From: an unicellular cyanobacterium SU3
Lineage (GTDB): Bacteria; Cyanobacteriota; Cyanobacteriia; Cyanobacteriales; Microcystaceae
NCBI GenBank assembly: GCA_002172675.1
Contig: NETF01000207.1
Location: forward strand, 1-32,181
Length of the DNA stretch: 32,181 nucleotides
Direction of reading: 5' to 3'
The position numbers were made by a program, and so were the translations under genes. Positions 1 through 8,672 of this stretch are shown piece by piece; positions within the stretch are counted from its first letter, which is position 1; every line of letters begins with the position of its first letter. The notes beneath the pieces were generated by a model that ran no database searches, was not told the origin of the DNA, and saw only the letters and a list, made by a program, of their open reading frames with translations.

Positions 1-90
1 ACCTATTTAAGCATCAAATCTCCTTAAAAGCAACCTACATAAAGCTTTTACTTATTATTCTCTTGTCTTTATACTTTTAAAAATACGTTT

Positions 91-684
91 TTATTTTTGT
101 AATTTACATGACAAGTTCGGTAGAACCAAAGGTAAAAGATCAGCTATTTTCAACCAGGAAAAAGTTAAACTAGAATCAGATTGAATATAATTATAATTAT
201 TTAAAATAAAAACAATTAACTGATTACCATCATATCGCCAAATTTCAGGAACCCCTAAAGCAGCATAAATCGGTAACTTATTTAGAGAACTATTACTCAT
301 ATCAATTTCTAACACTAAATCAGGGGGTGGATCAATATCCAGTCTGATATCTTGTTTATGTCTAACTAAAGGTTCATTGTTTAAATAATAACAAGAGTCA
401 GGTTCAACTCCTTTTTTAACCATTTCTTTTTTTAAGGTCAATGATCCCATTGTTTTAATATCCAAATCAAGTTCTAGAGCAATTACTAAAATTAAATTGT
501 CAATAAAACGATTACTATATTCATGTTGTCCAAAAGGAGTCATAATTTCAACAATTCCTTTATCATAAGCTAAACGAATTATTCTTTTATCTCCTATTTC
601 TTTAAGAATCTGATTAAACGTTTCCCAAGTAATATGATTTAAGATAACTCTATTTTCAGTAATATTCGGTTGAATAGTTGGCAT
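91..684 (-). CDS. Uma2-family (DUF820) PD-(D/E)XK nuclease-like protein
   Basis: A 197-residue protein of the Uma2/DUF820 family, which is greatly expanded in cyanobacteria. The family has a restriction-endonuclease-like fold, but its biological role is not established. The family pattern is visible: a VEIMTPFGQHEY segment (45-56), EPDSCYYL (94-101), the core PDLVLEID (121-128) carrying the predicted catalytic acidic residues, and a later K...Y..LGVPEIWRYD block (136-152). The length is normal for the family and the start ATG gives the typical short N-terminal lead-in. It stands alone on the minus strand, diverging from chlL across a gap of about 580 bases, with no toxin-antitoxin partner beside it. 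The family call is firm; any function beyond putative nuclease is inference. Confidence 0.85.
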   Translation of the reverse strand: MPTIQPNITENRVILNHITWETFNQILKEIGDKRIIRLAYDKGIVEIMTPFGQHEYSNRFIDNLILVIALELDLDIKTMGSLTLKKEMVKKGVEPDSCYYLNNEPLVRHKQDIRLDIDPPPDLVLEIDMSNSSLNKLPIYAALGVPEIWRYDGNQLIVFILNNYNYIQSDSSLTFSWLKIADLLPLVLPNLSCKLQK

Positions 685-1263
685 TATCTTTTGATCGGTG
701 ATGCTTAATAGCTTTATAACTTCACTTAATTGATATTATAGACTGTTTCCCAAAATTTCCTATTATCGTCTGTTTGCAACGAAAGTTTACATTGTAACTA
801 TTCTTTATAAAATTCTTTCTGATACCATTTTTAGTCCCTTAACTCAGGGAAAATCACCCTTTTTTGTTACATCACTTAATTTTTTACTGCTTTTTACTAT
901 AACACTATCCCAATAGTAAATCCTTGTAAGCCTTATATAATGATAGTTTTTGGGGTTTCAACCTTACCATGAGCGATCGCTTACATCGCAAATTTTTTAT
1001 ATTGTTCCTATTTATCTAAATGCGGAACACAAAAAATAATTAAGTGACTTTTTTTAGGTTTAAAAAATCTTCTGACAGGTTTTAAATAAATTTTTCTTTT
1101 ATATTCGTAGCTTTACTTAAAATTTATACCTAGTTTATCTTTAACACCCCTTGGAATTCTTGGCCACTTGTTTCATAATGCGAGTAATGAGATTGACAAC
1201 CTTGCTGTCGTCACAACGCAGTAATAACAAGCTTTATATTTGATCACAAAGGAGACAAAACCC
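685..1263. other. Long intergenic region between Uma2 gene and chlL
   Basis: About 580 bases of AT-rich sequence with no convincing gene. It must hold the promoters for the divergent Uma2 gene and for chlL. A HIP1 site lies at 973-980. A small hairpin possibility, AGGG (846-849) with CCCT (857-860) followed by five T, is too weak to call a terminator. TTGACA occurs at 1193-1198 upstream of chlL, but no -10 hexamer sits at a normal spacing from it. The chlL ribosome binding site AAAGGAG is at 1248-1254. Confidence 0.5.
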
Positions 1264-2133
1264 TTGACTTTAACACTCGCAGTTTACGGAAAAGGTGGAA
1301 TCGGAAAATCAACCACCAGTTGCAATATCTCTACCGCATTAGCTAAACGGGGTAAAAAGGTACTACAGATTGGTTGTGATCCTAAACATGATAGTACATT
1401 TACTCTAACTGGGTTTCTCATTCCTACCATCATCGACACCCTACAAGAAAAAGACTTTCACTACGAAGATATTTGGCCCGAAGACGTTATCTACAAAGGA
1501 TATGCAGGGGTTGACTGTGTAGAAGCAGGGGGACCTCCTGCCGGTGCTGGTTGTGGTGGTTATGTTGTCGGAGAAACTGTTAAACTCCTTAAAGAACTCA
1601 ATGCGTTTGATGAGTACGATGTCATCCTATTTGACGTATTAGGGGACGTTGTTTGTGGTGGGTTTGCTGCACCCCTAAACTATGCTGACTATTGTTTAAT
1701 TGTCACGGATAACGGGTTTGATGCGTTGTTTGCGGCTAACCGCATTGCTGCTTCAGTGAGAGAGAAAGCAAGAACCCATCCGTTACGGTTAGCCGGGTTA
1801 ATTGGTAATCGGACTTCTAAGCGTGATTTAATTGATAAATATGTAGAAGCAGTTCCCATGCCGGTGTTAGAAATTTTACCGTTAATTGAGGATATTCGGG
1901 TATCACGGGTTAAGGGTAAAACCTTGTTTGAAATGACAGAAAATGACGCTTCTCTTGACTATGTTTGCAATTATTATTTAAACATTGCTGACCAATTATT
2001 AGCGATGCCGGAGGGTGTTGTTCCTAATGATGCTCAAGATAGAGAATTATTCACTTTATTATCTGATTTCTATCTTAATCCTCAAGCTCCTAAACAAACA
2101 GAAGAAGATGAATTAGACCTAATGATGGTGTAA
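1264..2133 (+). CDS. chlL: Light-independent protochlorophyllide reductase, iron-sulfur ATP-binding subunit ChlL
   Basis: ChlL is the NifH-like reductase component of dark-operative protochlorophyllide reductase. As an ATP-hydrolysing homodimer with a bridging [4Fe-4S] cluster, it passes electrons to the ChlN-ChlB complex, allowing chlorophyll synthesis without light. The P-loop GKGGIGKST is at residues 9-17. The two cluster cysteines are Cys97 (in GAGCGG) and Cys131 (in GDVVCGG). The length of 289 residues is normal for the family. I place the start at the TTG at 1264, because AAAGGAG (1248-1254) lies nine bases upstream and the product then begins [12 protein letters not shown] like other ChlL proteins. 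A longer frame opening at the TTG at 1240 would put the ribosome binding site inside the gene. chlN lies 1.1 kb downstream on the same strand, separated by a repeat segment and two DUF5331-like genes. chlB is not in the window. Confidence 0.97.
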   Translation: MTLTLAVYGKGGIGKSTTSCNISTALAKRGKKVLQIGCDPKHDSTFTLTGFLIPTIIDTLQEKDFHYEDIWPEDVIYKGYAGVDCVEAGGPPAGAGCGGYVVGETVKLLKELNAFDEYDVILFDVLGDVVCGGFAAPLNYADYCLIVTDNGFDALFAANRIAASVREKARTHPLRLAGLIGNRTSKRDLIDKYVEAVPMPVLEILPLIEDIRVSRVKGKTLFEMTENDASLDYVCNYYLNIADQLLAMPEGVVPNDAQDRELFTLLSDFYLNPQAPKQTEEDELDLMMV

Positions 2134-2136
2134 AAA

Positions 2137-2317
2137 GTAGGTTGGGTTAGCGACAGCGTAACCCAACAAAATAATACCAAATCTTGAAAGTTGTTAGAGA
2201 CTTAAGTCGTCATTGCGAGGGATAGTATAAACAGTAAGCTTTGACTTTTATTGAAAATACCCCGAAGCAATCTCTCTAGTTCGTTGGTGTTGGGTTGAGG
2301 AACGAAACCCAACCTAC
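2137..2317. repeat. 181-bp segment bounded by 12-bp inverted repeats (MITE-like or paired short palindromes)
   Basis: GTAGGTTGGGTT at 2137-2148 is matched exactly by its reverse complement at 2306-2317. Each end is itself a small palindrome: GTTGGGTTA (2141-2149) with TAACCCAAC (2159-2167), and GTTGGGTT (2289-2296) with AACCCAAC (2306-2313). The right end is thus an inverted copy of the left palindrome with a different loop. The interior carries ATTGCGAGG near 2213 and CGAAGCAATCTC near 2263, two halves of another common interspersed bacterial repeat. The left hairpin begins three bases after the chlL stop codon and may also help end the chlL transcript. There is no transposase gene inside. 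Confidence 0.6.
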
Positions 2318-2382
2318 GGGTTAGAATTTTATCTAACAAGGGAACACTAATTATAGTAACTTTTGTGATTAGGATAAAATTC

Positions 2383-2757
2383 ATGATGACGTTTGAACAA
2401 ATTAAAGCAAGTTTACCTGATAAATGGTTAGATTATTATCAAGTTAACCGTTGTTGGATTAAACCTTTAATGGACTCTAGAAATTTGTGGAAACAAATTC
2501 CTAATAATGGTCAACGACCTTCCGCTAGTATCATTTTAGGTGTTATTACAGCTTTAGAACCAGAGTTAGCTTATTGGATGCCACCTTTTTGTGAGCTTAA
2601 CCCTGATTTTGACAAATTTGTAGACGTTTTAGGATTAAATTTTGACCCTGAAACTGAACTAAACAACCGTGAAGAAGAAAAAGCAAAATCAACCCAGTTA
2701 AATTCTTCGGATACGGATGAACTTGAAAGCATTAGAAAACAATTACAAACAGGATAA
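2383..2757 (+). CDS. DUF5331-like protein, copy 1
   Basis: A small soluble protein of 124 residues that I recognise as resembling the cyanobacterial DUF5331 family, whose function is unknown. It opens with MMTFEQIKASLPDKWLDYY, matched by the next gene's FEKLKATLNDKWLDYYEVN segment. Both share a central LGVITA motif and a charged C-terminal helix ending in a SSD/E..ELE.IR.QL pattern. No signal peptide or membrane segment is seen. The ATG at 2383 is preceded by AGGA at 2371-2374; the adjacent ATG at 2386 is an equally possible start. It lies between chlL and chlN on the same strand, so a link with dark chlorophyll synthesis is plausible but is only inferred from position. Confidence 0.8.
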   Translation: MMTFEQIKASLPDKWLDYYQVNRCWIKPLMDSRNLWKQIPNNGQRPSASIILGVITALEPELAYWMPPFCELNPDFDKFVDVLGLNFDPETELNNREEEKAKSTQLNSSDTDELESIRKQLQTG

Positions 2758-2766
2758 CTTAAAAAT

Positions 2767-2793
2767 ATGAAAGGAGGTAAATAAATGACATGA
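2767..2793 (+). other. Strong Shine-Dalgarno site serving only minimal ORFs
   Basis: A near-perfect ribosome binding site, AAGGAGGT at 2771-2778, sits six bases before an ATG (2785) whose frame ends after two codons (ATG ACA TGA). The site itself lies inside a five-codon frame, ATG AAA GGA GGT AAA TAA (2767-2784). No longer frame uses it. It could be a relic of a gene start displaced by the local duplication, or a leader that recruits ribosomes ahead of the second DUF5331-like gene. Confidence 0.4.
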
Positions 2794-2853
2794 ATTTCAT
2801 TTAACAAGGGAATACTAAAAAATAGTGACTCTTGTTAATTAAGGAGACTTCTG

Positions 2854-3240
2854 ATGATAATGAGTGAGTTTGAGAAATTAAAGGCAACTCTTAATGATAA
2901 ATGGCTGGACTATTATGAAGTTAACTGTTCTTGGATTATAAGAATACTTCCAAAGCATACTAATGGATATAATCAATATGTAGATTCTGAAACATTAGCT
3001 TATGTAGTCTTGGGTGTAATAACCGCAATAAAACCAAAAGTTAAAGAGTTTTTAGAGCTTTTTTCTGAACTTAATCAAGATCCTCGTAGTATACTTCGAG
3101 TCTTAAGTATAGATTATCTAGCTTTAGATGAAAAACTCAAAGAAAGGCCAGAAGAAAGAGCCAAAAATCCAAAATTTAACTCATCAGAAATAGACGAAAT
3201 TGAACGAATTAGACAACAATTAAGTAAAGGAGAACTCTAA
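2854..3240 (+). CDS. DUF5331-like protein, copy 2
   Basis: A 128-residue paralogue of the preceding gene. It shares the KLKATLNDKWLDYYEVN-type N-terminus, the central VLGVITAIKP segment and the acidic C-terminal pattern FNSSEIDEIERIRQQL, but has diverged in the middle and carries a slightly longer insert around residues 35-48. AAGGAG at 2841-2846, seven bases upstream, supports the ATG at 2854, although the ATG at 2860 is also in frame. Its stop is separated from the chlN start by three bases and the chlN ribosome binding site lies inside its last codons, so the two are almost certainly co-transcribed and may be translationally coupled. The function is unknown. Confidence 0.85.
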   Translation: MIMSEFEKLKATLNDKWLDYYEVNCSWIIRILPKHTNGYNQYVDSETLAYVVLGVITAIKPKVKEFLELFSELNQDPRSILRVLSIDYLALDEKLKERPEERAKNPKFNSSEIDEIERIRQQLSKGEL

Positions 3241-4644
<1,404 letters not shown>

Positions 4645-4651
4645 GATCATC

Positions 4652-4674
4652 TAGGGTAGACGTTGTCTACCCTA
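4652..4674 (+). terminator. Stem-loop downstream of chlN
   Basis: TAGGGTAGAC (4652-4661) pairs perfectly with GTCTACCCTA (4665-4674) around a three-base loop, seven bases after the chlN stop codon. There is no T-run after it, so it is not a textbook intrinsic terminator. It may be a short interspersed palindrome that stabilises the chlN transcript 3' end. Confidence 0.5.
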
Positions 4675-4780
4675 CTGTTGAAAAAATATGAGTGTCGTCC
4701 AATTTACTTTAAATATTATTTGTCAAGAGCAGTTATTGAAATGTTTTTCCATAGTGTTTCTATGGATTTTTTTATTCAAT

Positions 4781-4812
4781 TTCTTTTAAGTTTAAATAAT
4801 GTTGTCTATAAT
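4781..4812 (+). promoter_or_regulatory. Putative promoter for the PEP-CTERM gene
   Basis: A perfect TATAAT at 4807-4812 lies about 50 bases upstream of the start codon, with only a weak -35 candidate (TTCTTT near 4781-4786). The -10 is convincing; the pairing is uncertain. Confidence 0.35.
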
Positions 4813-4862
4813 GGTATCTTAAAGTATGTTGTACCTACATAAAAATACCTAATCAAATCCAT

Positions 4863-5501
4863 ATGGCTCGTATTGCAAGCGTTTTGACTACTGTCGCGTT
4901 CACCTCGATTATCCCATTCTCTTTGGGTAACGTTGCCCAGGCTCAGCAAGTTGCTGGAAGTATTGGTTTTACTGGTGTTGGAAGTGTCTCTTTTACCGGA
5001 CCTAACTTAGGTTCAGCTATTACTCTGGACTTTCCTGATATCAATATCGTCAATATCGTTGACCCTACATATAATATGGGTGGCCCAGCTATCCCTAATG
5101 ATTTTTTTGTTTCACCTCTGTTGGTCAGTCTTAGTTCTCCAGTCACTATCACGCCTAATCTTCTTGATACAACAATTCCTGTCCCCTTCTCTGTTGACTT
5201 CACCACGGCTGTGGGACTTGCTACTTTTACCGGTACTAGCTTCTTCCGTGCATCTGCTGTGTCCAATGCTCTCGATATCTCATACGAAGGAATACTCACT
5301 GGAACAGGTTTTCAGCCTACCAATGCACAACTGAGTCTTGCTTTTACCAATACGGGTAACGTTAACTACTCTGGAACTCTGGCTACTATTCCTAATATTC
5401 CTAATCCTCAAGGGCTAGAGTCAGTTCCTGAACCAGGGATGATGATTAGTTTATTATTTGTAGGTGCTCTTGGTCTAGCGAGTCGTCGTCGCCAGTTCTA
5501 G
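4863..5501 (+). CDS. PEP-CTERM sorting domain protein
   Basis: A 212-residue secreted protein. The N-terminus is a signal peptide with a hydrophobic core and a probable cleavage site after AQA (around residue 27). The C-terminus is a classic PEP-CTERM signal: PEP at 189-191, a hydrophobic stretch, and a terminal arginine cluster (RRR). Exosortase removes such tails during export to the cell surface or extracellular matrix. The mature part is rich in Thr, Ser, Gly, Asn and Pro with beta-prone repeats and almost no charge, as in other proteins of this class. No enzymatic motif is seen. No clear Shine-Dalgarno site precedes the ATG and no in-frame upstream start exists back to about 4818. It is monocistronic, closed by a terminator at 5547-5586. 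No exosortase gene is in the window. Confidence 0.85.
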   Translation: MARIASVLTTVAFTSIIPFSLGNVAQAQQVAGSIGFTGVGSVSFTGPNLGSAITLDFPDINIVNIVDPTYNMGGPAIPNDFFVSPLLVSLSSPVTITPNLLDTTIPVPFSVDFTTAVGLATFTGTSFFRASAVSNALDISYEGILTGTGFQPTNAQLSLAFTNTGNVNYSGTLATIPNIPNPQGLESVPEPGMMISLLFVGALGLASRRRQF

Positions 5502-5546
5502 TACAGCTTGGCAAAAAATTGCTCAAGTTAAAATAGAGGTAGTAAT

Positions 5547-5586
5547 AAAAGCGGTCAATCTATCATATTCATTAACCGCTTTTTTT
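5547..5586. terminator. Bidirectional intrinsic terminator between convergent genes
   Basis: AAAAGCGGT (5547-5555) pairs with ACCGCTTTT (5575-5583) across a 19-base loop, and a run of T continues to 5586. The A-run on the left gives a U-run for transcripts from the minus strand as well. It sits between the PEP-CTERM gene and the converging glycosyltransferase gene, as expected for a shared terminator. Confidence 0.8.
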
Positions 5587-5618
5587 GTTGAATAGAGGTT
5601 TTGTTGTCGATTCACTGT

Positions 5619-7268
5619 TCATCCTTTCTTTTCATACACATTCAAATCAAAATTATCTAATTCCCAAGTTCCTACTAATCTTTGAGAACTTTGTAAATTA
5701 TAACTATTATCTAAAACAGTTTTAACCTCTTCTTTTTGTTTTTCTGTACTGGGTTTTCCCCAAACTGGACGTTGACTATCTAGCCATAAAATACGTTGGT
5801 ATTGTTCAGAATTCTTACTTAAATTTTGGTCTAAAATAGAAGGTAAATTATTAGATTTTTGCGCTAGTAAACTAATAGGTGAACTCGTAGGAAGATAATA
5901 AGCTAATCTCAATACATGACCCCAAGCTTGAGAATTCATGATAATTAGAGTAGGTGTATTGGGTTGTTGATTGATAATATCTGCTACCTGATGAAACATC
6001 TGACGGGAACGTAAACTAAAATCAGCAATATTAATCCCTAAATATAATAATAAAATGCTTATAATAGCAAAGTTTTTAAACTTTATACCTGCTTTTTCTA
6101 TCCAAATAACTAAGAATAATAAACAACCAGGTAAAACAAAAATTACAGAACGTCCAAATCCAAAGGCTAAGGTAAATTTTCCTGTAATAATATCAACTAT
6201 TAACATTAAAAATAAAGGAAATAGACCCAATAATAAAGCAATGTTTAATAATTTAATTTGCTCATTTTTATATAAACTCCAGCTACAATAAATTAAACCA
6301 ATAAAAAATAAAAAGCCCACAATAGTTATGATAAAATTAGGTAAAATACTTGACCAATCACCTACTAATAAATGAATTCCTAAAACATCAAAAAATTCTT
6401 GTAAATGTCTAACGATTGCAGTTAAAAACCCACCTTTATTTGAGAATCTTCCTAAGTCAGCATTTCTCAATTGTTGTCTTGTTCCCCACCAAAGCCAAGG
6501 AATGGTAATAATAATACTACTCATTAAATAAAGTGCATATTGCCACCATCTTCGTCGATCTAAATATAAAACTAAAGCAGCAAATACCAAGAAAAATACA
6601 GCAAAATAGTAAAATGTCATAAACCCCGATGCTGCAGAAAAAATCAATAATATTGTCCAAAATAATTTAGATAGTTTAGAATTACTTTGATTGATTTCTG
6701 AAGTATTTAAGCTAATTAATTCTAGCAAAGACCAACTACTTAATAAAACCCAAAAAACCAATGAACCATACATCCTTACGTTTAATGAATGAAAAAGGTA
6801 ATAAGGATTTAACCCTAATAAAGCAGCGAATAATAAACCGCCTTGAAATCCTAATAATTTTCTACCTAAACCATAAGCACAGCCTAAAGATGCCAAACTA
6901 AATAAAACAGTAATACTTCTTACTGATGCTTGAGAATTTCCCCATAATCTTAACCAAAAATGCTGTTCTAAAAAGAAAAGAAACGGATGGGGTTCAGCCA
7001 TTAATCCTTTAAGAAACTTCTCAAAGGTAACAAGAACATCAGAGAAACTATTTTCAACAGGAAGGCTTAATAAACGGGTATAATTAGCTAAAGTAACAGG
7101 CACATCTTGAGGGGTTTGATATCGTGCTTTTTGTCCAGTGGAAAGTAATAAAGATAAGACCTCATCATACCAAAACTCTCGACTGCTTAAATTAATAATT
7201 CTGAGAATGACAGCACAGGCGATCGCAACTAAAAGAATGATATTAATGGTTTTCCTTGAAATTTTCAT
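5619..7268 (-). CDS. GT39-like integral membrane glycosyltransferase (PMT/ArnT superfamily)
   Basis: A 549-residue polytopic membrane protein with roughly eleven hydrophobic helices. After the first helix it carries REFWYDE (residues 30-36), the acidic motif in the first outside loop of GT-C enzymes such as PMT, ArnT and the GT39/GT83 families. A second conserved stretch, EPHPFLFFLEQHFWLRLWG, begins about residue 92 and precedes the next helix. A soluble C-terminal tail follows about residue 430. Such enzymes transfer sugars from polyprenyl-phosphate donors on the periplasmic side; the acceptor cannot be read from sequence. It is monocistronic on the minus strand and divergent from cofH. The superfamily call is good; the exact substrate is unknown. 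Confidence 0.8.
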   Translation of the reverse strand: MKISRKTINIILLVAIACAVILRIINLSSREFWYDEVLSLLLSTGQKARYQTPQDVPVTLANYTRLLSLPVENSFSDVLVTFEKFLKGLMAEPHPFLFFLEQHFWLRLWGNSQASVRSITVLFSLASLGCAYGLGRKLLGFQGGLLFAALLGLNPYYLFHSLNVRMYGSLVFWVLLSSWSLLELISLNTSEINQSNSKLSKLFWTILLIFSAASGFMTFYYFAVFFLVFAALVLYLDRRRWWQYALYLMSSIIITIPWLWWGTRQQLRNADLGRFSNKGGFLTAIVRHLQEFFDVLGIHLLVGDWSSILPNFIITIVGFLFFIGLIYCSWSLYKNEQIKLLNIALLLGLFPLFLMLIVDIITGKFTLAFGFGRSVIFVLPGCLLFLVIWIEKAGIKFKNFAIISILLLYLGINIADFSLRSRQMFHQVADIINQQPNTPTLIIMNSQAWGHVLRLAYYLPTSSPISLLAQKSNNLPSILDQNLSKNSEQYQRILWLDSQRPVWGKPSTEKQKEEVKTVLDNSYNLQSSQRLVGTWELDNFDLNVYEKKG

Positions 7269-7353
7269 CGATTAATTAACCTTTTAAAAATAACCAAATA
7301 TTTGATATAATAATCTAAGAATACTTATTTATATTTTGAGTTTTTATCCTCCG

Positions 7354-8493
7354 ATGGTTAATCAAATAAAAACAATAAAAACGATTTTAGAATACGTAGA
7401 AAATGACAGGGAATTATCAGAAAGCGATGGGATCGTGCTTCTGTCCCAAACTGATGAAAGCACAATTGAGGAAATTCGTCAAACTGCCGATAAACTCCGT
7501 CAAAAACAAGTAGGAAACACCGTCACTTATATTATTAATCGTAATATAAACTTTACCAACATTTGTGAGCAACATTGTAATTTTTGTGCCTTTCGACGAG
7601 ATGCAAGGGATGAGGGGGCATTTTGGCTAAATACAGAGCAAATTATTGAAAAAGCAACGGATGCAGTAAAAAAAGGGGCGACAGAAATTTGTATGCAGGG
7701 TGGTTTAAACCCCGAAGCCAAAATACAAGGCAGTTCTTTGCAATATTATCAACAATTAATTATTAGTCTAAAACAAGCCTTTACTCACCTCCATCTACAC
7801 GCTTTTTCTCCCCAAGAAATCCAATTTATTGCCAGGGAAGATAATCTCAGTTATGCTGAGGTAATTATAGGCTTGAAAAATGCTGGTTTAGGGTCAATGC
7901 CAGGAACAGCAGCAGAAGTTTTAGACGATAAAGTCAGACGGATTATTTGTCCTGAAAAAATCAACACTCAAACCTGGTTAGAGATTATTGGCTTAGCCCA
8001 TTCCCTAGGATTATATACTACCAGTACCCTATTATCTGGACATATAGAAACCCGCGAACAACAAATACACCATTTAAGTCATTTAAGAAACTTACAAAAA
8101 ACAGCCATTGAAAACAATTATCCAGCCAGAATAACAGAATTTATCATCTTACCTTTTGTGGGAAAAGATGCCCCTCTAGCCCTACGAAACCGCGTCAAAC
8201 GAGATCAACCCAGTCTTAAAAATACTTTATTACTAACCGCAGTGTCGCGAATTTTCCTAGGAAAATGGATACCTAATCATCAACCCAGTTGGGTAAAATT
8301 GGGCTTAAACGGTGCAACGGAAGCCTTGCGATGGGGGTGTAACGATATTGGCGGAACCCTCATGGAAGAACATATTACCACCATGGCAGGGGCGATGGGA
8401 GGAACTTGTATGGAAGTCGAAACCCTACAACAAGCGATCGCATCTTTAAACCGTCCCTATCAACAAAGGACTACCTTATATGACAACGTTTAA
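7354..8493 (+). CDS. cofH: CofH, 5-amino-6-(D-ribitylamino)uracil-tyrosine 4-hydroxyphenyl transferase (deazaflavin F0 synthase subunit 2)
   Basis: A 379-residue radical SAM enzyme that, with CofG, makes the 7,8-didemethyl-8-hydroxy-5-deazariboflavin chromophore F0. In cyanobacteria F0 serves as an antenna cofactor of DNA photolyase. The radical SAM cysteines are Cys71, Cys75 and Cys78 in CEQHCNFC. Further family signs are the SMPGTAAE segment in mid-protein and the GCNDIGGT and MEEHI motifs towards the C-terminus. I prefer the ATG at 7354; a TTG six codons earlier (7336) is in frame but has no better ribosome binding site, and neither has a clear one. CofG is not in the window. The gene precedes the phosphonate operon on the same strand by 179 bases and is probably independent of it. 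Confidence 0.92.
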   Translation: MVNQIKTIKTILEYVENDRELSESDGIVLLSQTDESTIEEIRQTADKLRQKQVGNTVTYIINRNINFTNICEQHCNFCAFRRDARDEGAFWLNTEQIIEKATDAVKKGATEICMQGGLNPEAKIQGSSLQYYQQLIISLKQAFTHLHLHAFSPQEIQFIAREDNLSYAEVIIGLKNAGLGSMPGTAAEVLDDKVRRIICPEKINTQTWLEIIGLAHSLGLYTTSTLLSGHIETREQQIHHLSHLRNLQKTAIENNYPARITEFIILPFVGKDAPLALRNRVKRDQPSLKNTLLLTAVSRIFLGKWIPNHQPSWVKLGLNGATEALRWGCNDIGGTLMEEHITTMAGAMGGTCMEVETLQQAIASLNRPYQQRTTLYDNV

Positions 8494-8612
8494 CTATTAA
8501 AGAAAGTTCTTTTTGCAAAGAATACCAACAACTTAGTCAACTTGTCCGAACAAATTGATAATCAAAATTTATTCCAAAATTAAAAGAGGTTTAAATTTCC
8601 CTCCTTAAGCTA

Positions 8613-8627
8613 TGGATAATCTATCCA
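8613..8627 (+). promoter_or_regulatory. Candidate operator dyad upstream of phnD
   Basis: TGGATA (8613-8618), three bases, then TATCCA (8622-8627) form a perfect 15-bp dyad 45 bases upstream of the phnD start. It overlaps GATAAT (8615-8620), a plausible -10 hexamer. A symmetrical site over a promoter is what a GntR-type repressor such as the PhnF encoded at the operon's end would need. I found no second copy of this dyad. A regular three-repeat Pho box was not found here. Confidence 0.35.
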
Positions 8628-8672
8628 AAAACTGAGCATTATCTTTTATTCAAGTTTAATCTGGGAAAATCT

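Larger units (their letters stand above)
2323..2853 (+). repeat. Duplicated leader sequences upstream of the two DUF5331-like genes (2323-2382 and 2791-2853)
   Basis: The sequence ahead of the first DUF5331-like gene recurs ahead of the second. For example, TAACAAGGGAACACTAA near 2334 matches TAACAAGGGAATACTAA near 2802, and the preceding 20 bases (2323-2342 against 2791-2810) match at 17 of 20 positions. The similarity runs on through a GTAACTTTTGT / GTGACTCTTGT segment to the start codons. The duplicated unit therefore includes leader plus gene, about 440 bases, arranged head to tail. Confidence 0.75.

Noticed and set aside
846-865. A small hairpin followed by T residues upstream of chlL, possible terminator
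   Set aside because: Only a four-base stem and no plus-strand gene upstream that would need a terminator.
1193-1227. A sigma-70-type promoter for chlL from TTGACA (1193) and TAATAA (1222)
   Set aside because: The spacing is 23 bases, too long for a standard promoter.
2202-2384. A 60-codon minus-strand frame between chlL and the first DUF5331-like gene
   Set aside because: It is a translation through the inverted-repeat segment and the shared leader; the palindromes, not coding selection, explain the open frame.
5059-5334. A 91-codon frame overlapping the PEP-CTERM gene
   Set aside because: It lies entirely inside the PEP-CTERM gene in another frame; the latter has a signal peptide and sorting motif while this has no recognisable features.
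8489-8600. Pho box upstream of phnD
   Set aside because: TTTAACTA at 8489-8496 is a perfect octamer, and two more (TTTAAACC, TTTAATTT) lie on the opposite strand near 8577-8595, but no run of three at 11-base spacing in one orientation is present.
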